Assembly (NCBI RefSeq): GCF_004365875.1
Contig: NZ_SODF01000002.1
Coordinates: 1,178,001 to 1,242,000 of the forward strand
Length of the DNA stretch: 64,000 nt
Direction of reading: 5' to 3'
DNA from: Kribbella kalugense
GTDB taxonomy: Bacteria; Actinomycetota; Actinomycetes; Propionibacteriales; Kribbellaceae
Shown here in pieces: positions 53,118-61,267 of the stretch. The position numbers and the translations under genes were made by a program. Each line of letters starts with the position of its first letter. The first letter of the stretch is position 1. The notes under the pieces are model-generated. The model saw only the letters and a program-made list of their open reading frames with translations. It did no database searches and was not told the DNA's origin.

Positions 53118-53858
53118 GGCCGTTTGTTTGTTGCGGGGTTTGCGTTTGGAGAGTTGGAGGAAGACCCAGGCGAGGGCGGCGCCGACGATGAAGCCGCCCA
53201 GGTGGCCTTCCCAGGAGACGTTCGGGATCACGAATGACAGTACGGCGGTAACTCCGACGTACATGATGATCCAGGTGATGTCCTGGTTCCGGGCGCGGCT
53301 GATCACCAGCAGGGCGCCGACCAGGCCGAGGACCGCGCCGGACGCGCCGAGGGTCGCACCACCGGGTGCGGACAGGATCCAGACCGCGACGCTGCCGCCT
53401 AGCGCTGACAGCAAATAGAGAGCCGTGAAGCGCAGCCGGCCGAGCATGTGCTCGAGGGGCGGGCCGAGCTGCCAGAGCATGAACAGGTTCGAGAAGATGT
53501 GGAAGATTTGCACGTGGGTGAAGGCCGACGTGAGCAGCCGCCACGGCTCGCTCTCCGTCAGCATCGGCACCATCACCAGGTCCTGGAGGATCCGCGGGGG
53601 GCCGACGTGCACGAGGATGAAGACCAGCACGTTGAGCGCCAGCATCGTGTAGGTGACGATCGGCTGGTTGCCGCGCTGGATGCCGCCGAGCGAGGTCCGG
53701 GTCCGTGGGACCGATCGGACGCCCTCGTTGAAGCAGCTCGGGCATTGGAAGCCGACGGCTGCACTGTTCATGCAGGCCGGGCAGATCGGCCGGTCGCAGC
53801 GCTGGCAGCGCACGCCGGCGGGCCGATCCGGGTGCCGGTAGCAGACGGTCTCGGTCAC
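53115..53858 (-). CDS. rhomboid family intramembrane serine protease
   Basis: A 247-residue protein. The N-terminus (about 1-45) is a zinc-binding region with CYRHPDRPAGVRCQRCDRPIC then CPSC. Six membrane helices follow. The catalytic Ser is in TLGASGAVLGLVGA and His in WEGHLGGFIVG; the L1-loop motif ESEPWRLLTSAFTHVQIFHI is typical. Rhomboids cut membrane proteins within the bilayer. It follows ppiA, as often in actinobacteria; its stop lies inside a repeat arm. Confidence 0.95.
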   Translation of the reverse strand: MTETVCYRHPDRPAGVRCQRCDRPICPACMNSAAVGFQCPSCFNEGVRSVPRTRTSLGGIQRGNQPIVTYTMLALNVLVFILVHVGPPRILQDLVMVPMLTESEPWRLLTSAFTHVQIFHIFSNLFMLWQLGPPLEHMLGRLRFTALYLLSALGGSVAVWILSAPGGATLGASGAVLGLVGALLVISRARNQDITWIIMYVGVTAVLSFVIPNVSWEGHLGGFIVGAALAWVFLQLSKRKPRNKQTA

Positions 53859-53916
53859 GCGGGCGGGTCCTCCCCTGGAAGCTGCGGGGCCGGTTCGCGC
53901 CGGCCCCGCGGGAAAG

Positions 53917-54459
53917 TCAGGCGTTCTTGCGCTCGACGACGACCTTGTTGATCACGATCGGCTCGAGCGGCCGGTCGCCGGGTGCGGTCTTCGCGGTGGC
54001 GATCGCGTCGACGACCTTCCGCGAGTCGTCGTCGGCAACCTCGCCGAAGATCGTGTGCTTGCGGTTCAGGTGCGGGGTCGGCACGACCGTGACGAAGAAC
54101 TGCGAGCCGTTGGTGCCGTGGCCGTACTGGATGCCGGCGTTGGCCATCGCGAGCAGGTACGGACGGTCGAACTGGAGCTCCGGGTGGATCTCGTCGTCGA
54201 ACGCGTACCCGGGCGAACCGGTGCCGGTGCCGAGCGGGCAGCCGCCCTGGATCATGAATCCGTCGATCACCCGGTGGAAGCCCAGACCGTCGTAGAACGG
54301 CTTGGTGACGGGCTGACCCGTCTCGGGGTCGGTCCACTCCTTGGTGCCCTCGGCCAGGCCGACGAAGTTGCTCACCGTCTTCGGCGCTTGATTCGGAAAC
54401 AACCTGATGACGACGTCGCCCTTGTTCGTCTGCAGGGTTGCGTACAGCTCTTCGGCCAC
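53917..54459 (-). CDS. ppiA: peptidyl-prolyl cis-trans isomerase, cyclophilin type
   Basis: A 180-residue cyclophilin. The family motifs are FHRVIDGFMIQGG and GTNGSQFFVT, with Arg in FHRV and Phe/His in NRKHTIFG. It catalyses proline isomerisation in the cytosol; no signal peptide is seen. I chose the GTG at 54459 because AGGAGTG precedes it; longer frames cover a non-coding stretch. It lies near gyrA-tRNA in other actinobacteria (Rv0009 in M. tuberculosis). Confidence 0.96.
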   Translation of the reverse strand: MAEELYATLQTNKGDVVIRLFPNQAPKTVSNFVGLAEGTKEWTDPETGQPVTKPFYDGLGFHRVIDGFMIQGGCPLGTGTGSPGYAFDDEIHPELQFDRPYLLAMANAGIQYGHGTNGSQFFVTVVPTPHLNRKHTIFGEVADDDSRKVVDAIATAKTAPGDRPLEPIVINKVVVERKNA

Positions 54460-54832
54460 GGGAGTCACTCCTAGTCGGAAAATGCGGATTACACCGTCGA
54501 TCCTGTCATGCCACTCAAAAAACAAGACCAACAACCCGCCCCTCGCTCCGCTCAGACCAGGGAAGTGCCGAGAGGACGTCTCGGGGGTCAACCCCGGAGG
54601 TGGTCGGTTGCGGAGGTGGATTCTGGCTCCGCAACCGGCAATCCGAGGGGTTGACCCCTGAGATGGACGGGGGTGGTTGGGGTATAGCAGGAGTGGGCAC
54701 CGGGAGATTGGCTCGTGAGGTCGTACGATGCAGATGCAGCCGGATTTGTCCAGAGCCGTAACCAGAACGAGCCCATGTCGCCGATGGGCGGGAGAGCTGT
54801 CCGCTGGGGCGGGCGGCACCGAGGAGGGAACC
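54460..54832. promoter_or_regulatory. ppiA-DUF5324 divergent intergenic region
   Basis: No gene is visible in these 373 bp. The central part is the two-stem element at 54584-54658. The DUF5324 ribosome site GAGGAGGGA is at the right edge (about 54821-54829). Confidence 0.6.
54584..54658. repeat. two-stem palindromic element
   Basis: Outer arms GGGGTCAACCCC (54584-54595) and GGGGTTGACCCC (54647-54658) are perfect inverted copies. Nested inside are CGGTTGCGGAG (54605-54615) and CTCCGCAACCG (54627-54637), also perfect, with an 11-base loop. Two 9-base internal bulges separate the stems. The element lies between ppiA and DUF5324 and may act as RNA, a bidirectional terminator or an intergenic repeat. 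Confidence 0.9.
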
Positions 54833-55660
54833 GTGGGTTTGAGGAAGTCCAAGGGCCGGGTCGAGGTCGCGAAGGACCGGGTCCGGCCATTCGCAGAGTC
54901 GGCGTCGGAGAAGCTCGGACCGGCCGTCGGTCAGGTCCGTGAGCACTTCGGGCCGGCCGTGGGCACCGCACGGGAGAAGGTGTCGCCGTACGCCGAGAAG
55001 GCCGTCGAGCGGGGCGCACATCTCGCCCACCAGGCGGTGGAGAAGGCAGGTCCGGTCCTCGACGACGCGCTCGCCAAGGTCGGCCCGGCCACCGAGCACG
55101 CGGCCGAGAGGGCTCGCGAGCGGCTGAACGACGACGTACTGCCGAAGGTGACCGCCGCGCTGGCGACCCTCGCGGCCGCCGCCGAGCCGGTCGTCGAGGA
55201 GACGGCCCGTCGTGGCAAGGCCACCAAGGCCGCGCTCAAGGGCGAGCTCGAGGTACCGAAGAAGAGCCACAAGCTCCGCAACGTGGTGCTGTTCCTCGGC
55301 CTCGGTGCACTCGCCGCAGCTGCGGTCAAGAAGTTGCTGACTCCGCCGGAGCCGGCCTGGCAGTCGACCCCGACCAGTGGTCGCGACTACAGCTCCGCCC
55401 CGGCCGGTACGACGCCACGCCCGACGGACACCACGTCGTCGAGCACGTCGACCAGCACGTCGACCAACGGCAAGACCGACACCCCGAAGGCGGAGGCTCC
55501 GAAGGCGGAGGCCAAGCCGGACGAGGTCAAGGACAGCGCCAAGGACGGCGTTAAGGACGAGGCCAAGGACGAAGTGAAGGCCGCGTCGAACGGCGCGACG
55601 AAGAAGACCACCACCAGGAAGCCGACGGGTTCGAGCGAGTCGAAGCCCACCGATTCCTGA
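54833..55660 (+). CDS. DUF5324 family protein with LEA-like repeats
   Basis: A 275-residue protein resembling Streptomyces DUF5324. Residues 1-140 carry repeats of 11-residue type (VRPFAESASEKLGPAVGQVR, VSPYAEKAVERGAHLAHQAV) rich in Ala/Glu/Lys/Val, likely amphipathic helices. Then a single hydrophobic helix (RNVVLFLGLGALAAAAVKKLL) and a Ser/Thr-rich, Lys/Glu-rich tail (KAEAPKAEAKPDEVKDSAKD). Role unknown; it usually lies near ppiA. The GTG follows GAGGAGGGA. Confidence 0.88.
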   Translation: MGLRKSKGRVEVAKDRVRPFAESASEKLGPAVGQVREHFGPAVGTAREKVSPYAEKAVERGAHLAHQAVEKAGPVLDDALAKVGPATEHAAERARERLNDDVLPKVTAALATLAAAAEPVVEETARRGKATKAALKGELEVPKKSHKLRNVVLFLGLGALAAAAVKKLLTPPEPAWQSTPTSGRDYSSAPAGTTPRPTDTTSSSTSTSTSTNGKTDTPKAEAPKAEAKPDEVKDSAKDGVKDEAKDEVKAASNGATKKTTTRKPTGSSESKPTDS

Positions 55661-55673
55661 TTCACCGCAACGG

Positions 55674-55717
55674 CGAAGGTCCCGAACCCAGGTTGGGTTC
55701 GGGACCTTCGTTTGTAC
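55674..55717 (+). terminator. strong intrinsic terminator
   Basis: CGAAGGTCCCGAACCC and GGGTTCGGGACCTTCG form a perfect 16-bp stem with a 5-base loop, followed by TTTGT. It lies 13 bases after the DUF5324 stop and may also serve the convergent gene. Confidence 0.93.
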
Positions 55718-55743
55718 GTCGCCTTGCGCGAACGACGCTCTGG

Positions 55744-56058
55744 TCAGTTGACCTGCGGTTCCGGGTCGTCCGCTCGCGTCATCGTGTAGCGGCCGGCGGA
55801 CAGCAGTTGGGTGGCGTACCGGTGCGTGATGCAGGGATACGTGCCGCCGCAGCTCAGGCAGACCGCGTCGTTGCGGTGCAGCCAGGGGATGACCTTGAGC
55901 CGCCGGGTCCAGGTCAGCGGTTCCTGGTCGGGTGCGTGCATCCGGAGTGCCGCGCGCGCGGCGTCCTGGATCTCGGGGGCCGACCATTCCTCGGCGCTCT
56001 TGTCCATCAGGGCACTGAGGTCGGGGTGGGGGTGGTCAGGGGTGCGGTCTCTGTTCAT
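55744..56058 (-). CDS. small zinc-ribbon-like protein
   Basis: Unrecognised family, 104 residues. The centre carries CLSCGGTYPCITHRYATQ, a Cys-x2-Cys-x5-Cys-x2-His pattern that could bind zinc. The rest is charged (MNRDRTPDHPHPDLSALMDK). The ATG at 56058 follows GGAAGAC. It lies downstream of ogt on the same strand but is spaced by about 140 bp. Confidence 0.75.
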   Translation of the reverse strand: MNRDRTPDHPHPDLSALMDKSAEEWSAPEIQDAARAALRMHAPDQEPLTWTRRLKVIPWLHRNDAVCLSCGGTYPCITHRYATQLLSAGRYTMTRADDPEPQVN

Positions 56059-56201
56059 TTGTATGTCTTCCAAGGCAGGTGGGAGGGCGCCTGAATCGCT
56101 CGCTTCAAACGTTAGTGCCCCAACGGCACCACTGCGCCCCGGATCAGCCCCGACCGAGTGTCAGATCTTCGTCAGGTCTTGCCCAAGGTCTGACGTCCGG
56201 C

Positions 56202-56675
56202 TCAGGTCCACAGCGTCTCGAGGGTGACCCGGGCCTCGAGCTCGAGCAGGTGGCGCTTGGTCGGGATGCCGCCGCCGAAGCCGACCATCTTCCCGCCCGC
56301 TCCGACCACTCGATGGCAGGGCAGCACGATCGCGATCGGATTCCGGTTGCAGGCCGTCCCGACGGCCCGGGCGGCGCCCGCGTCGCCGACGATCTTCGCG
56401 ACCTCGCCGTACGTCTGCATCTCGCCGTACGGGATCCGGGACAGTTGGGTCCAGACCGCGCGCTCGAAGTCGGAGCCGTTGCGGACCGACAACGGCAGCG
56501 AGAACTCCTGGAGCTCGCCGGCGAAGTACGCCTTCAGTTGCTCGGCGGCCTCGGTCAGCAGCGGATCGGCCGTGACCGGACGGTCGGCGGCACCGAAGTG
56601 CAGCCGGCACAGCCCGGTGTCGTCGACCGCAAGGGTCAGCTCGCCGATCGGCGAATCGATGACAGACCAGCGCAT
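56202..56675 (-). CDS. ogt: methylated-DNA--protein-cysteine methyltransferase
   Basis: A 157-residue suicide enzyme that removes O6-alkyl groups from guanine. The active-site motif is PCHRVVGAGGKMVGFGGG with the acceptor Cys, and the helix-turn-helix GTACNRNPIAIV precedes it. The N-terminal half is the usual ferredoxin-like domain. The ATG at 56675 was chosen over a longer frame. A palindrome lies in the upstream divergent gap. Confidence 0.96.
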   Translation of the reverse strand: MRWSVIDSPIGELTLAVDDTGLCRLHFGAADRPVTADPLLTEAAEQLKAYFAGELQEFSLPLSVRNGSDFERAVWTQLSRIPYGEMQTYGEVAKIVGDAGAARAVGTACNRNPIAIVLPCHRVVGAGGKMVGFGGGIPTKRHLLELEARVTLETLWT

Positions 56676-56718
56676 ACGACCATCCTGACCGCTGCCACCG
56701 ACAGTTTCCGGCGGAAAT

Positions 56719-56736
56719 GCGTCACGGACGTGACGC
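56719..56736. promoter_or_regulatory. 18-bp palindrome in the ogt/DUF4328 divergent gap
   Basis: GCGTCACGGACGTGACGC has perfect 8-bp arms with a 2-bp spacer. It is placed to control either gene. The protein that binds it is unknown. Confidence 0.55.
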
Positions 56737-56784
56737 AACGTGTTGTCCTCGCCCGGTCACGCGGTGTTGTGCTATGTGTGATCC

Positions 56785-57510
56785 ATGCCGAGCCAGGCGT
56801 CACGCGTACCGCTGGACCGGTGGTTCAGTTCCGAGCGGGCGATGGGTGTCGGCGCATCGATCCTGATCGGACTGGTCACGGTCACCACCTGGGCGACCGC
56901 ATGGTCGGACTGGTTCTCCTACCGCACCCTCAAGACGTACGGCGCGGATCCGCAGAAGCTGGACGAGGCCAGCCTGATCTCCGGGTCGCTCGGCATCATC
57001 TCCGCCATCGCGCTGTTCGCGGCCGCGGCGGTGTTCATCGTCTGGCTCTGGCGGGTCCGGTGGAACGCGGAGATGTTCTGCCGCGGCGAGCACCGGTTCA
57101 CCCGCGGCTGGGTGCTCGGCTGCTGGCTGGTCCCGGTGGTCAACCTCTGGTACCCGAAGCAGGTCGTCGACGACATCGTCGCGGCCAGCGATCCGCGGAC
57201 CGATCCGCACACCCCGGAACTCAAGAACATCCCGGGCACACAGCTGGTCTGGGCCTGGTGGATCACCTGGGTGATCGGGCTGGTCAGCGGAAACATCGTA
57301 CAAAGAGGCGTTCTTGCCGGCGCGTCGCAGCTAGGAGATCTGCGGACCAACGTCATACTGTCCACCGTCTCGGCGCTGTTCACCACCGGCGCGGCCGTGC
57401 TCGCGGTGATCCTGATTCAGCGGATCGACGAACTGCAGAGCACGCGTCCATGGGTGCCGTGGTGGGCGGTCGGGACACCGCACAGTGGCTACCAACCTCC
57501 TGCGGTGTAA
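56785..57510 (+). CDS. DUF4328 membrane protein (copy 2)
   Basis: A 241-residue DUF4328 protein. Membrane helices lie near 20-45, 68-92, 105-122, 150-175 and 185-212. The signature WYPKQVVDDIVAASDP follows WVLGCWLVPVVNL, and the protein ends LQSTRPWVPWWAVG. It is close to copy 3 (same strand, 208 bp apart) and shares the same domain with it. Confidence 0.92.
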   Translation: MPSQASRVPLDRWFSSERAMGVGASILIGLVTVTTWATAWSDWFSYRTLKTYGADPQKLDEASLISGSLGIISAIALFAAAAVFIVWLWRVRWNAEMFCRGEHRFTRGWVLGCWLVPVVNLWYPKQVVDDIVAASDPRTDPHTPELKNIPGTQLVWAWWITWVIGLVSGNIVQRGVLAGASQLGDLRTNVILSTVSALFTTGAAVLAVILIQRIDELQSTRPWVPWWAVGTPHSGYQPPAV

Positions 57511-57718
57511 ACCAAACCGTCACGCCCCGTCGAATGCCTCGTTACCACTGGTGATGGGCGTACGAAAAGAACACGTTAAGTCGACACCCTCCGTGCTGGG
57601 GCCGACTCCCTTGGCGTACCTACTTCGTGGTATCAATGTGGCTCGGTCATGCGGGGGCAGGACCTGGCCGAAGCGCCGAAGAGACGACGGAGTTCCAGCA
57701 ACGCGAGGGACGCGAGAC

Positions 57719-59854
57719 GTGAGCCACCCGCAGGCATTAATGACCGATGTCGAGGACCAGGAAGATTGGCAGCCGCACGCGGCTGAAGAGTTCCAGCAAG
57801 TCGGGACGGTCGGCAAGATCGCGATCGGACTGCTGGGCGCATCGACGGTCACGCACCTGCTGTCCACTTGGTCGGACTGGAACACGTACTCCGTTGTCCA
57901 CCGCTACCTCGGCGGTATGCCGAACGTCGACGACGCGGATCTGAACCGCGCCGACGCGATCGCCAAGGTCACCGCGATCCCGAACGTGATCATCTCCGTC
58001 GCCGCCGCGGTCGTCTTCGTCATCTGGCTCTGGCGGGCCCGGGTCAACTCCGAGGTGTTCTGCCAGGCCGACCACCGCCGCAGCCACGGCTGGGTGCTGG
58101 CGAGCTGGTTCTGCCCCGGCCCCAACCTCTGGTACCCGAAGCAGATCGTCGACGACGTCTGGCTCGCCAGCGACCCCAAGACCCCTGTCTACACAGACGA
58201 CCTGCGCCGGTTCAGGACTCCGCCGCTGACGTCTGTCTGGTGGGTCGCCTGGATCGGCGCTCTCGCGTTCGACGTCGTGGTCCGCCGGTTCCTGATGTGG
58301 ATGGAGGCGACCGTCGGGTCGCTCCGCGGGATCGCCCTGGCAGGTACGGCGTCCCTCGTGTTGACCGCGGTCTCCGCAGTCGCCGCGACGATGGTGATCC
58401 GCAAGATCACCCACATGCAGACCACCCGCAAGTGGGTGCCGTGGTGGGACCAGGGCCCGAAGCTCAGCGCCGTACCGTCGTACGAGGTGACGCAGGTTCC
58501 GTCGTACGCGAATGACGACACCGACGAGCAGCCCGCGATCTCCGAGCCGATCGCCACCGCGCCGGCGTTGGGTCTGGTCCGCGAGCCGCAGCCGCAGTTG
58601 CAGATGGCCGGCGGTCCGCAGGCCCCGATCGACAGCCCGTTCGCGCCGGCAGCACAGCAGGCTCCCCCGGCGTACGCTCCGGCCGCACCGCAAGCCCCGG
58701 CGGCCTACGCACCGCAAGCGCCCGCACCGAGCCCGTTCGCGCCGGCTCCCGCTGCACCGCAGGGTTTCCCGGGCGACGGCGCTGCCGCACCGGCTGCCTT
58801 CGCCGGCGACCCCGGCGTCGAGGACTCGCCGAAGTGGAGCCCGTTCGCTCCGGTCGTGGACAACTGGCGTGACGACGAAGCCGGTCCGGCCACCGAGCAG
58901 TTCAGCCCGATCGAATCGTGGCGGGACGAGAAGCCGGCCGCCGAGACGACGTACGAGTCGCAGACCTCCTGGAGCGACTACAACAACACCGACGACGTGC
59001 TGGGTACGACGACCACCAGCAGCTGGCTCGACGAGGCCGCGCCGATGACCGTCGCCCAGCCCGACCCGTACGCGTACCAGCCGGAGCCGCAGCAGCCCGC
59101 CGAGGACTCGTGGGCCACTCGCTACTCCGAGCCGTACACGTACGAGTCGGAGTACACGTCCTCCCCCGCGGAGGTCCGGACCGCACCCGAGCCTGAGCCC
59201 GCGCCAGTTGCGCGCGCCGGACGTCGGGCCGCTCGGGTCGCGGTCGACAGCCCATCGGCGATTCAGCCGGCCGTGCCGAGCCACGCCACGCAGCCGGAGC
59301 CGGACTACTCGAGCTACACCGATCACAGCGTCTACGGGCAGTCCGAGCACAACCAGCCGTCGTCGCACGTGTCCGCGTCCTCCGGGTACTACGAGCCGAC
59401 GCCGGCCCCGACCTACCAGGAGCCGGACGACTTCCTGACGCCGTCGAAGCCGCTGCCGCCGGTCCCGTCGTACGGTCCGGAGCCGTCGTCGTACTCCAGC
59501 AACGACAGCAACTCGGACTACAGCAGCACCAGCTACGAGTCGGACTACTCCTCGTCGTCGTACAGCTCGGAGTACAGCGGCTACAACTCGGACTACTCGA
59601 GTTCGAACGGCAGCTACGAGTACGACGCCTACAGCAACAACAACGGCGGCGGCTCGGAGTACACCAACAGCACCGAGTCGTACGAGACCTACAGCCCGAA
59701 CTACGCGACCGAGTCGTACGGTACGCAGTACTCGCCGGAGCCTGAGCAGACCGAGTACCAGCAGCAGTCGCCGTACGCCTACGAGGAGCAGCCCGAGGAC
59801 CCGGAGCAGCCGACCGCGCCGCGGACCCAACCGCGCCGTGGCCGCTGGATCTGA
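57719..59854 (+). CDS. DUF4328 membrane protein with long Tyr/Ser-rich tail (copy 3)
   Basis: A 711-residue protein. Residues 1-245 are DUF4328 with about five membrane helices, the signature WYPKQIVDDVWLASDPK, and the end KWVPWWDQGPKL. Then about 460 residues of low complexity follow: an Ala/Pro/Gln part (AYAPAAPQAPAAYAPQ), an acidic part with Trp and Tyr, and a Tyr/Ser/Asn-rich end (YSSSSYSSEYSGYNSDYSSS). The tail must be cytoplasmic or outside as a disordered arm. The GTG at 57719 follows GAGGGACG; an ATG at 57740 is the alternative. Confidence 0.9.
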   Translation: MSHPQALMTDVEDQEDWQPHAAEEFQQVGTVGKIAIGLLGASTVTHLLSTWSDWNTYSVVHRYLGGMPNVDDADLNRADAIAKVTAIPNVIISVAAAVVFVIWLWRARVNSEVFCQADHRRSHGWVLASWFCPGPNLWYPKQIVDDVWLASDPKTPVYTDDLRRFRTPPLTSVWWVAWIGALAFDVVVRRFLMWMEATVGSLRGIALAGTASLVLTAVSAVAATMVIRKITHMQTTRKWVPWWDQGPKLSAVPSYEVTQVPSYANDDTDEQPAISEPIATAPALGLVREPQPQLQMAGGPQAPIDSPFAPAAQQAPPAYAPAAPQAPAAYAPQAPAPSPFAPAPAAPQGFPGDGAAAPAAFAGDPGVEDSPKWSPFAPVVDNWRDDEAGPATEQFSPIESWRDEKPAAETTYESQTSWSDYNNTDDVLGTTTTSSWLDEAAPMTVAQPDPYAYQPEPQQPAEDSWATRYSEPYTYESEYTSSPAEVRTAPEPEPAPVARAGRRAARVAVDSPSAIQPAVPSHATQPEPDYSSYTDHSVYGQSEHNQPSSHVSASSGYYEPTPAPTYQEPDDFLTPSKPLPPVPSYGPEPSSYSSNDSNSDYSSTSYESDYSSSSYSSEYSGYNSDYSSSNGSYEYDAYSNNNGGGSEYTNSTESYETYSPNYATESYGTQYSPEPEQTEYQQQSPYAYEEQPEDPEQPTAPRTQPRRGRWI

Positions 59855-59866
59855 TCTGATAGCTGT

Positions 59867-60655
59867 ATGCGTTTAGGTTTCGCCACCCTCGGTTGTCCCG
59901 GAGCTCCGCTCGACGACGTCCTGGCGCTTGCCCAGGGCAACAACTTCACCGGTCTCGAACTGCGGGCCGCGCCGGACGAGTTCACTCACACCGGCCTGAC
60001 CGCGGAGCAGCGGCGTGAGCTGCGGACCCGGATCGAGGACGCCGGGCTGGAGATCTTCGCGGTCAGCAGCTACGTCAAGATCTGCGCGGTCGAGGAGCAG
60101 CCGCTCGAGGCCCACCTCGAGCTCGCCGCGGACCTGGGCGCTCGCGGCGTCCGCGTCTTCCCCGGCGACGACCCGGCCGCCGACACCGGTACGACGGACT
60201 CCCCGAGCGCCGGCGAGATCCGCGCCCTCGACCGGGTGACGTCCGCGCCCCGAGACGTCCCGATCCTGCTGGAGACGCACGACTCGCACTCGACCGCCCG
60301 GCAGGTCGCCGCGTTCTGCGCGCTGCTCGACACCGACGTCCCCGGCCACAACGTGAAGGCGATCTGGGACAGCTCGCATACCTGGTCGCACGGCGAGACC
60401 TTGGACGAGTCCTTCACCCTGCTGCGGCCCTGGCTCGAGATCGTCCAGTTCAAGCAGGCCGACTCGCAGCAGGACTACCGCCCGGTCGCGATCGACGCCG
60501 GCGACTTCCCGATCCACGACCTGATGAAGGTGCTGGACGGGACCGACTACCCGCTCTCACTCGAGTGGGAGCTCAAGTGGCACCCGCACCTGCCGTCGTT
60601 GGCGGAGACACTGCCGGCCGTTCACGCCTGGCTGGGCGAGGGCGCAGTCAAGTAG
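59867..60655 (+). CDS. sugar phosphate isomerase/epimerase (xylose isomerase-like TIM barrel)
   Basis: A 262-residue AP-endonuclease-2-like TIM barrel. It begins MRLGFATLGCPGAPLDDVLA, with LLETHDSHSTARQVA, VKAIWDSSHTW and YPLSLEWELKWHP giving Glu, His and Asp residues for metal binding. These proteins isomerise sugars such as inositol derivatives; the substrate is unknown. The end overlaps the convergent TetR gene by 34 bp. Confidence 0.9.
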   Translation: MRLGFATLGCPGAPLDDVLALAQGNNFTGLELRAAPDEFTHTGLTAEQRRELRTRIEDAGLEIFAVSSYVKICAVEEQPLEAHLELAADLGARGVRVFPGDDPAADTGTTDSPSAGEIRALDRVTSAPRDVPILLETHDSHSTARQVAAFCALLDTDVPGHNVKAIWDSSHTWSHGETLDESFTLLRPWLEIVQFKQADSQQDYRPVAIDAGDFPIHDLMKVLDGTDYPLSLEWELKWHPHLPSLAETLPAVHAWLGEGAVK

Positions 60656-61182
60656 CGCGCGATGGTCGGGCCGAGCCACGCCACCGCTTCGTCGGTGGAC
60701 AGCGCCACGATCGGCTCGAGCTCCAGGATGTAGCGGCAGAACGCGAAGCCGAGCGCCTGGGTGGCGATCAACCCCGCCCGTACCGCCGGCTGGTCCACAG
60801 CAGCCCGCTCGAACGCGGGCGTGAGCTGCCCGATGAACACCTGCCGCATTCGCTCGGCCGCGGCTTCGTTGGTGACCGCGGTGCGCAGCAGCACTTGTAG
60901 CGTGTCGTCCTCCTCCCAACGCTCGATGAGATGGCGGACGAGCACCTGACCGAGCTGGTCGCGCGGTACGTCGCTCAGGTCCGGCAGCCGTACGTCGAAC
61001 TCGGCTGCCGCCGCGAACAGCTTCTCCTTGCTGCCGTAGTACCGCATCACCATCGCCGGATCGATCGCCGCGTCGGCCGCGATCGCCCGGATCGTGGCGC
61101 GCTCGTAGCCGTCCGCGCCGAACCGCTCGCGGGCCGCTGCCAGGATCGCCGCCCGGGTCCGATCGGACTTCTTCTCCGCCAT
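60622..61182 (-). CDS. TetR family transcriptional regulator
   Basis: A 186-residue regulator. The helix-turn-helix is RAAILAAARERFGADGYERA, then TIRAIAADAAIDPAMVMRYY, similar in style to the TetR at 27.8 kb (VDPGLVMHYY). It is divergent from the FAD monooxygenase, with dyads in between (61197-61254). The ATG at 61182 was chosen; longer frames run into the operators. Confidence 0.93.
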   Translation of the reverse strand: MAEKKSDRTRAAILAAARERFGADGYERATIRAIAADAAIDPAMVMRYYGSKEKLFAAAAEFDVRLPDLSDVPRDQLGQVLVRHLIERWEEDDTLQVLLRTAVTNEAAAERMRQVFIGQLTPAFERAAVDQPAVRAGLIATQALGFAFCRYILELEPIVALSTDEAVAWLGPTIARYLTAPSPSQA

Positions 61183-61196
61183 GCCCACAGCATATG

Positions 61197-61210
61197 CCAA
61201 CGCCTGTTGA
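61197..61210. promoter_or_regulatory. TetR operator candidate, tetR side
   Basis: CCAACGCCTGTTGA shares the CAAC(n4)TGTTGA form with the dyad at 61241-61254 and lies nearer tetR. Confidence 0.5.
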
Positions 61211-61245
61211 CTTTCGCAAGATGTGGACCTAGCGTGAAAGTCAAC
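61206..61245. promoter_or_regulatory. 10-bp perfect dyad in the tetR-monooxygenase gap
   Basis: GTTGACTTTC (61206-61215) and GAAAGTCAAC (61236-61245) are perfect inverted copies 20 bp apart. They overlap the TGTTGA dyads on both sides, forming one compact operator region. Confidence 0.65.
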
Positions 61246-61254
61246 AAGTGTTGA
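61241..61254. promoter_or_regulatory. TetR operator candidate, monooxygenase side
   Basis: TCAACAAGTGTTGA is a perfect 6-bp-arm palindrome 14 bp before the monooxygenase ATG. Confidence 0.6.
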
Positions 61255-61267
61255 TAAAGGAGAGACG

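Noticed and set aside
22000..53200. Integrative element or prophage in the accessory region
   Set aside because: No integrase, transposase, phage structural gene or tRNA-end duplication was found; genes are ordinary metabolic and regulatory types.
56170..56195. Imperfect hairpin downstream of ogt
   Set aside because: Arms pair at about 10 of 12 positions with no T-run; too weak to call a terminator.
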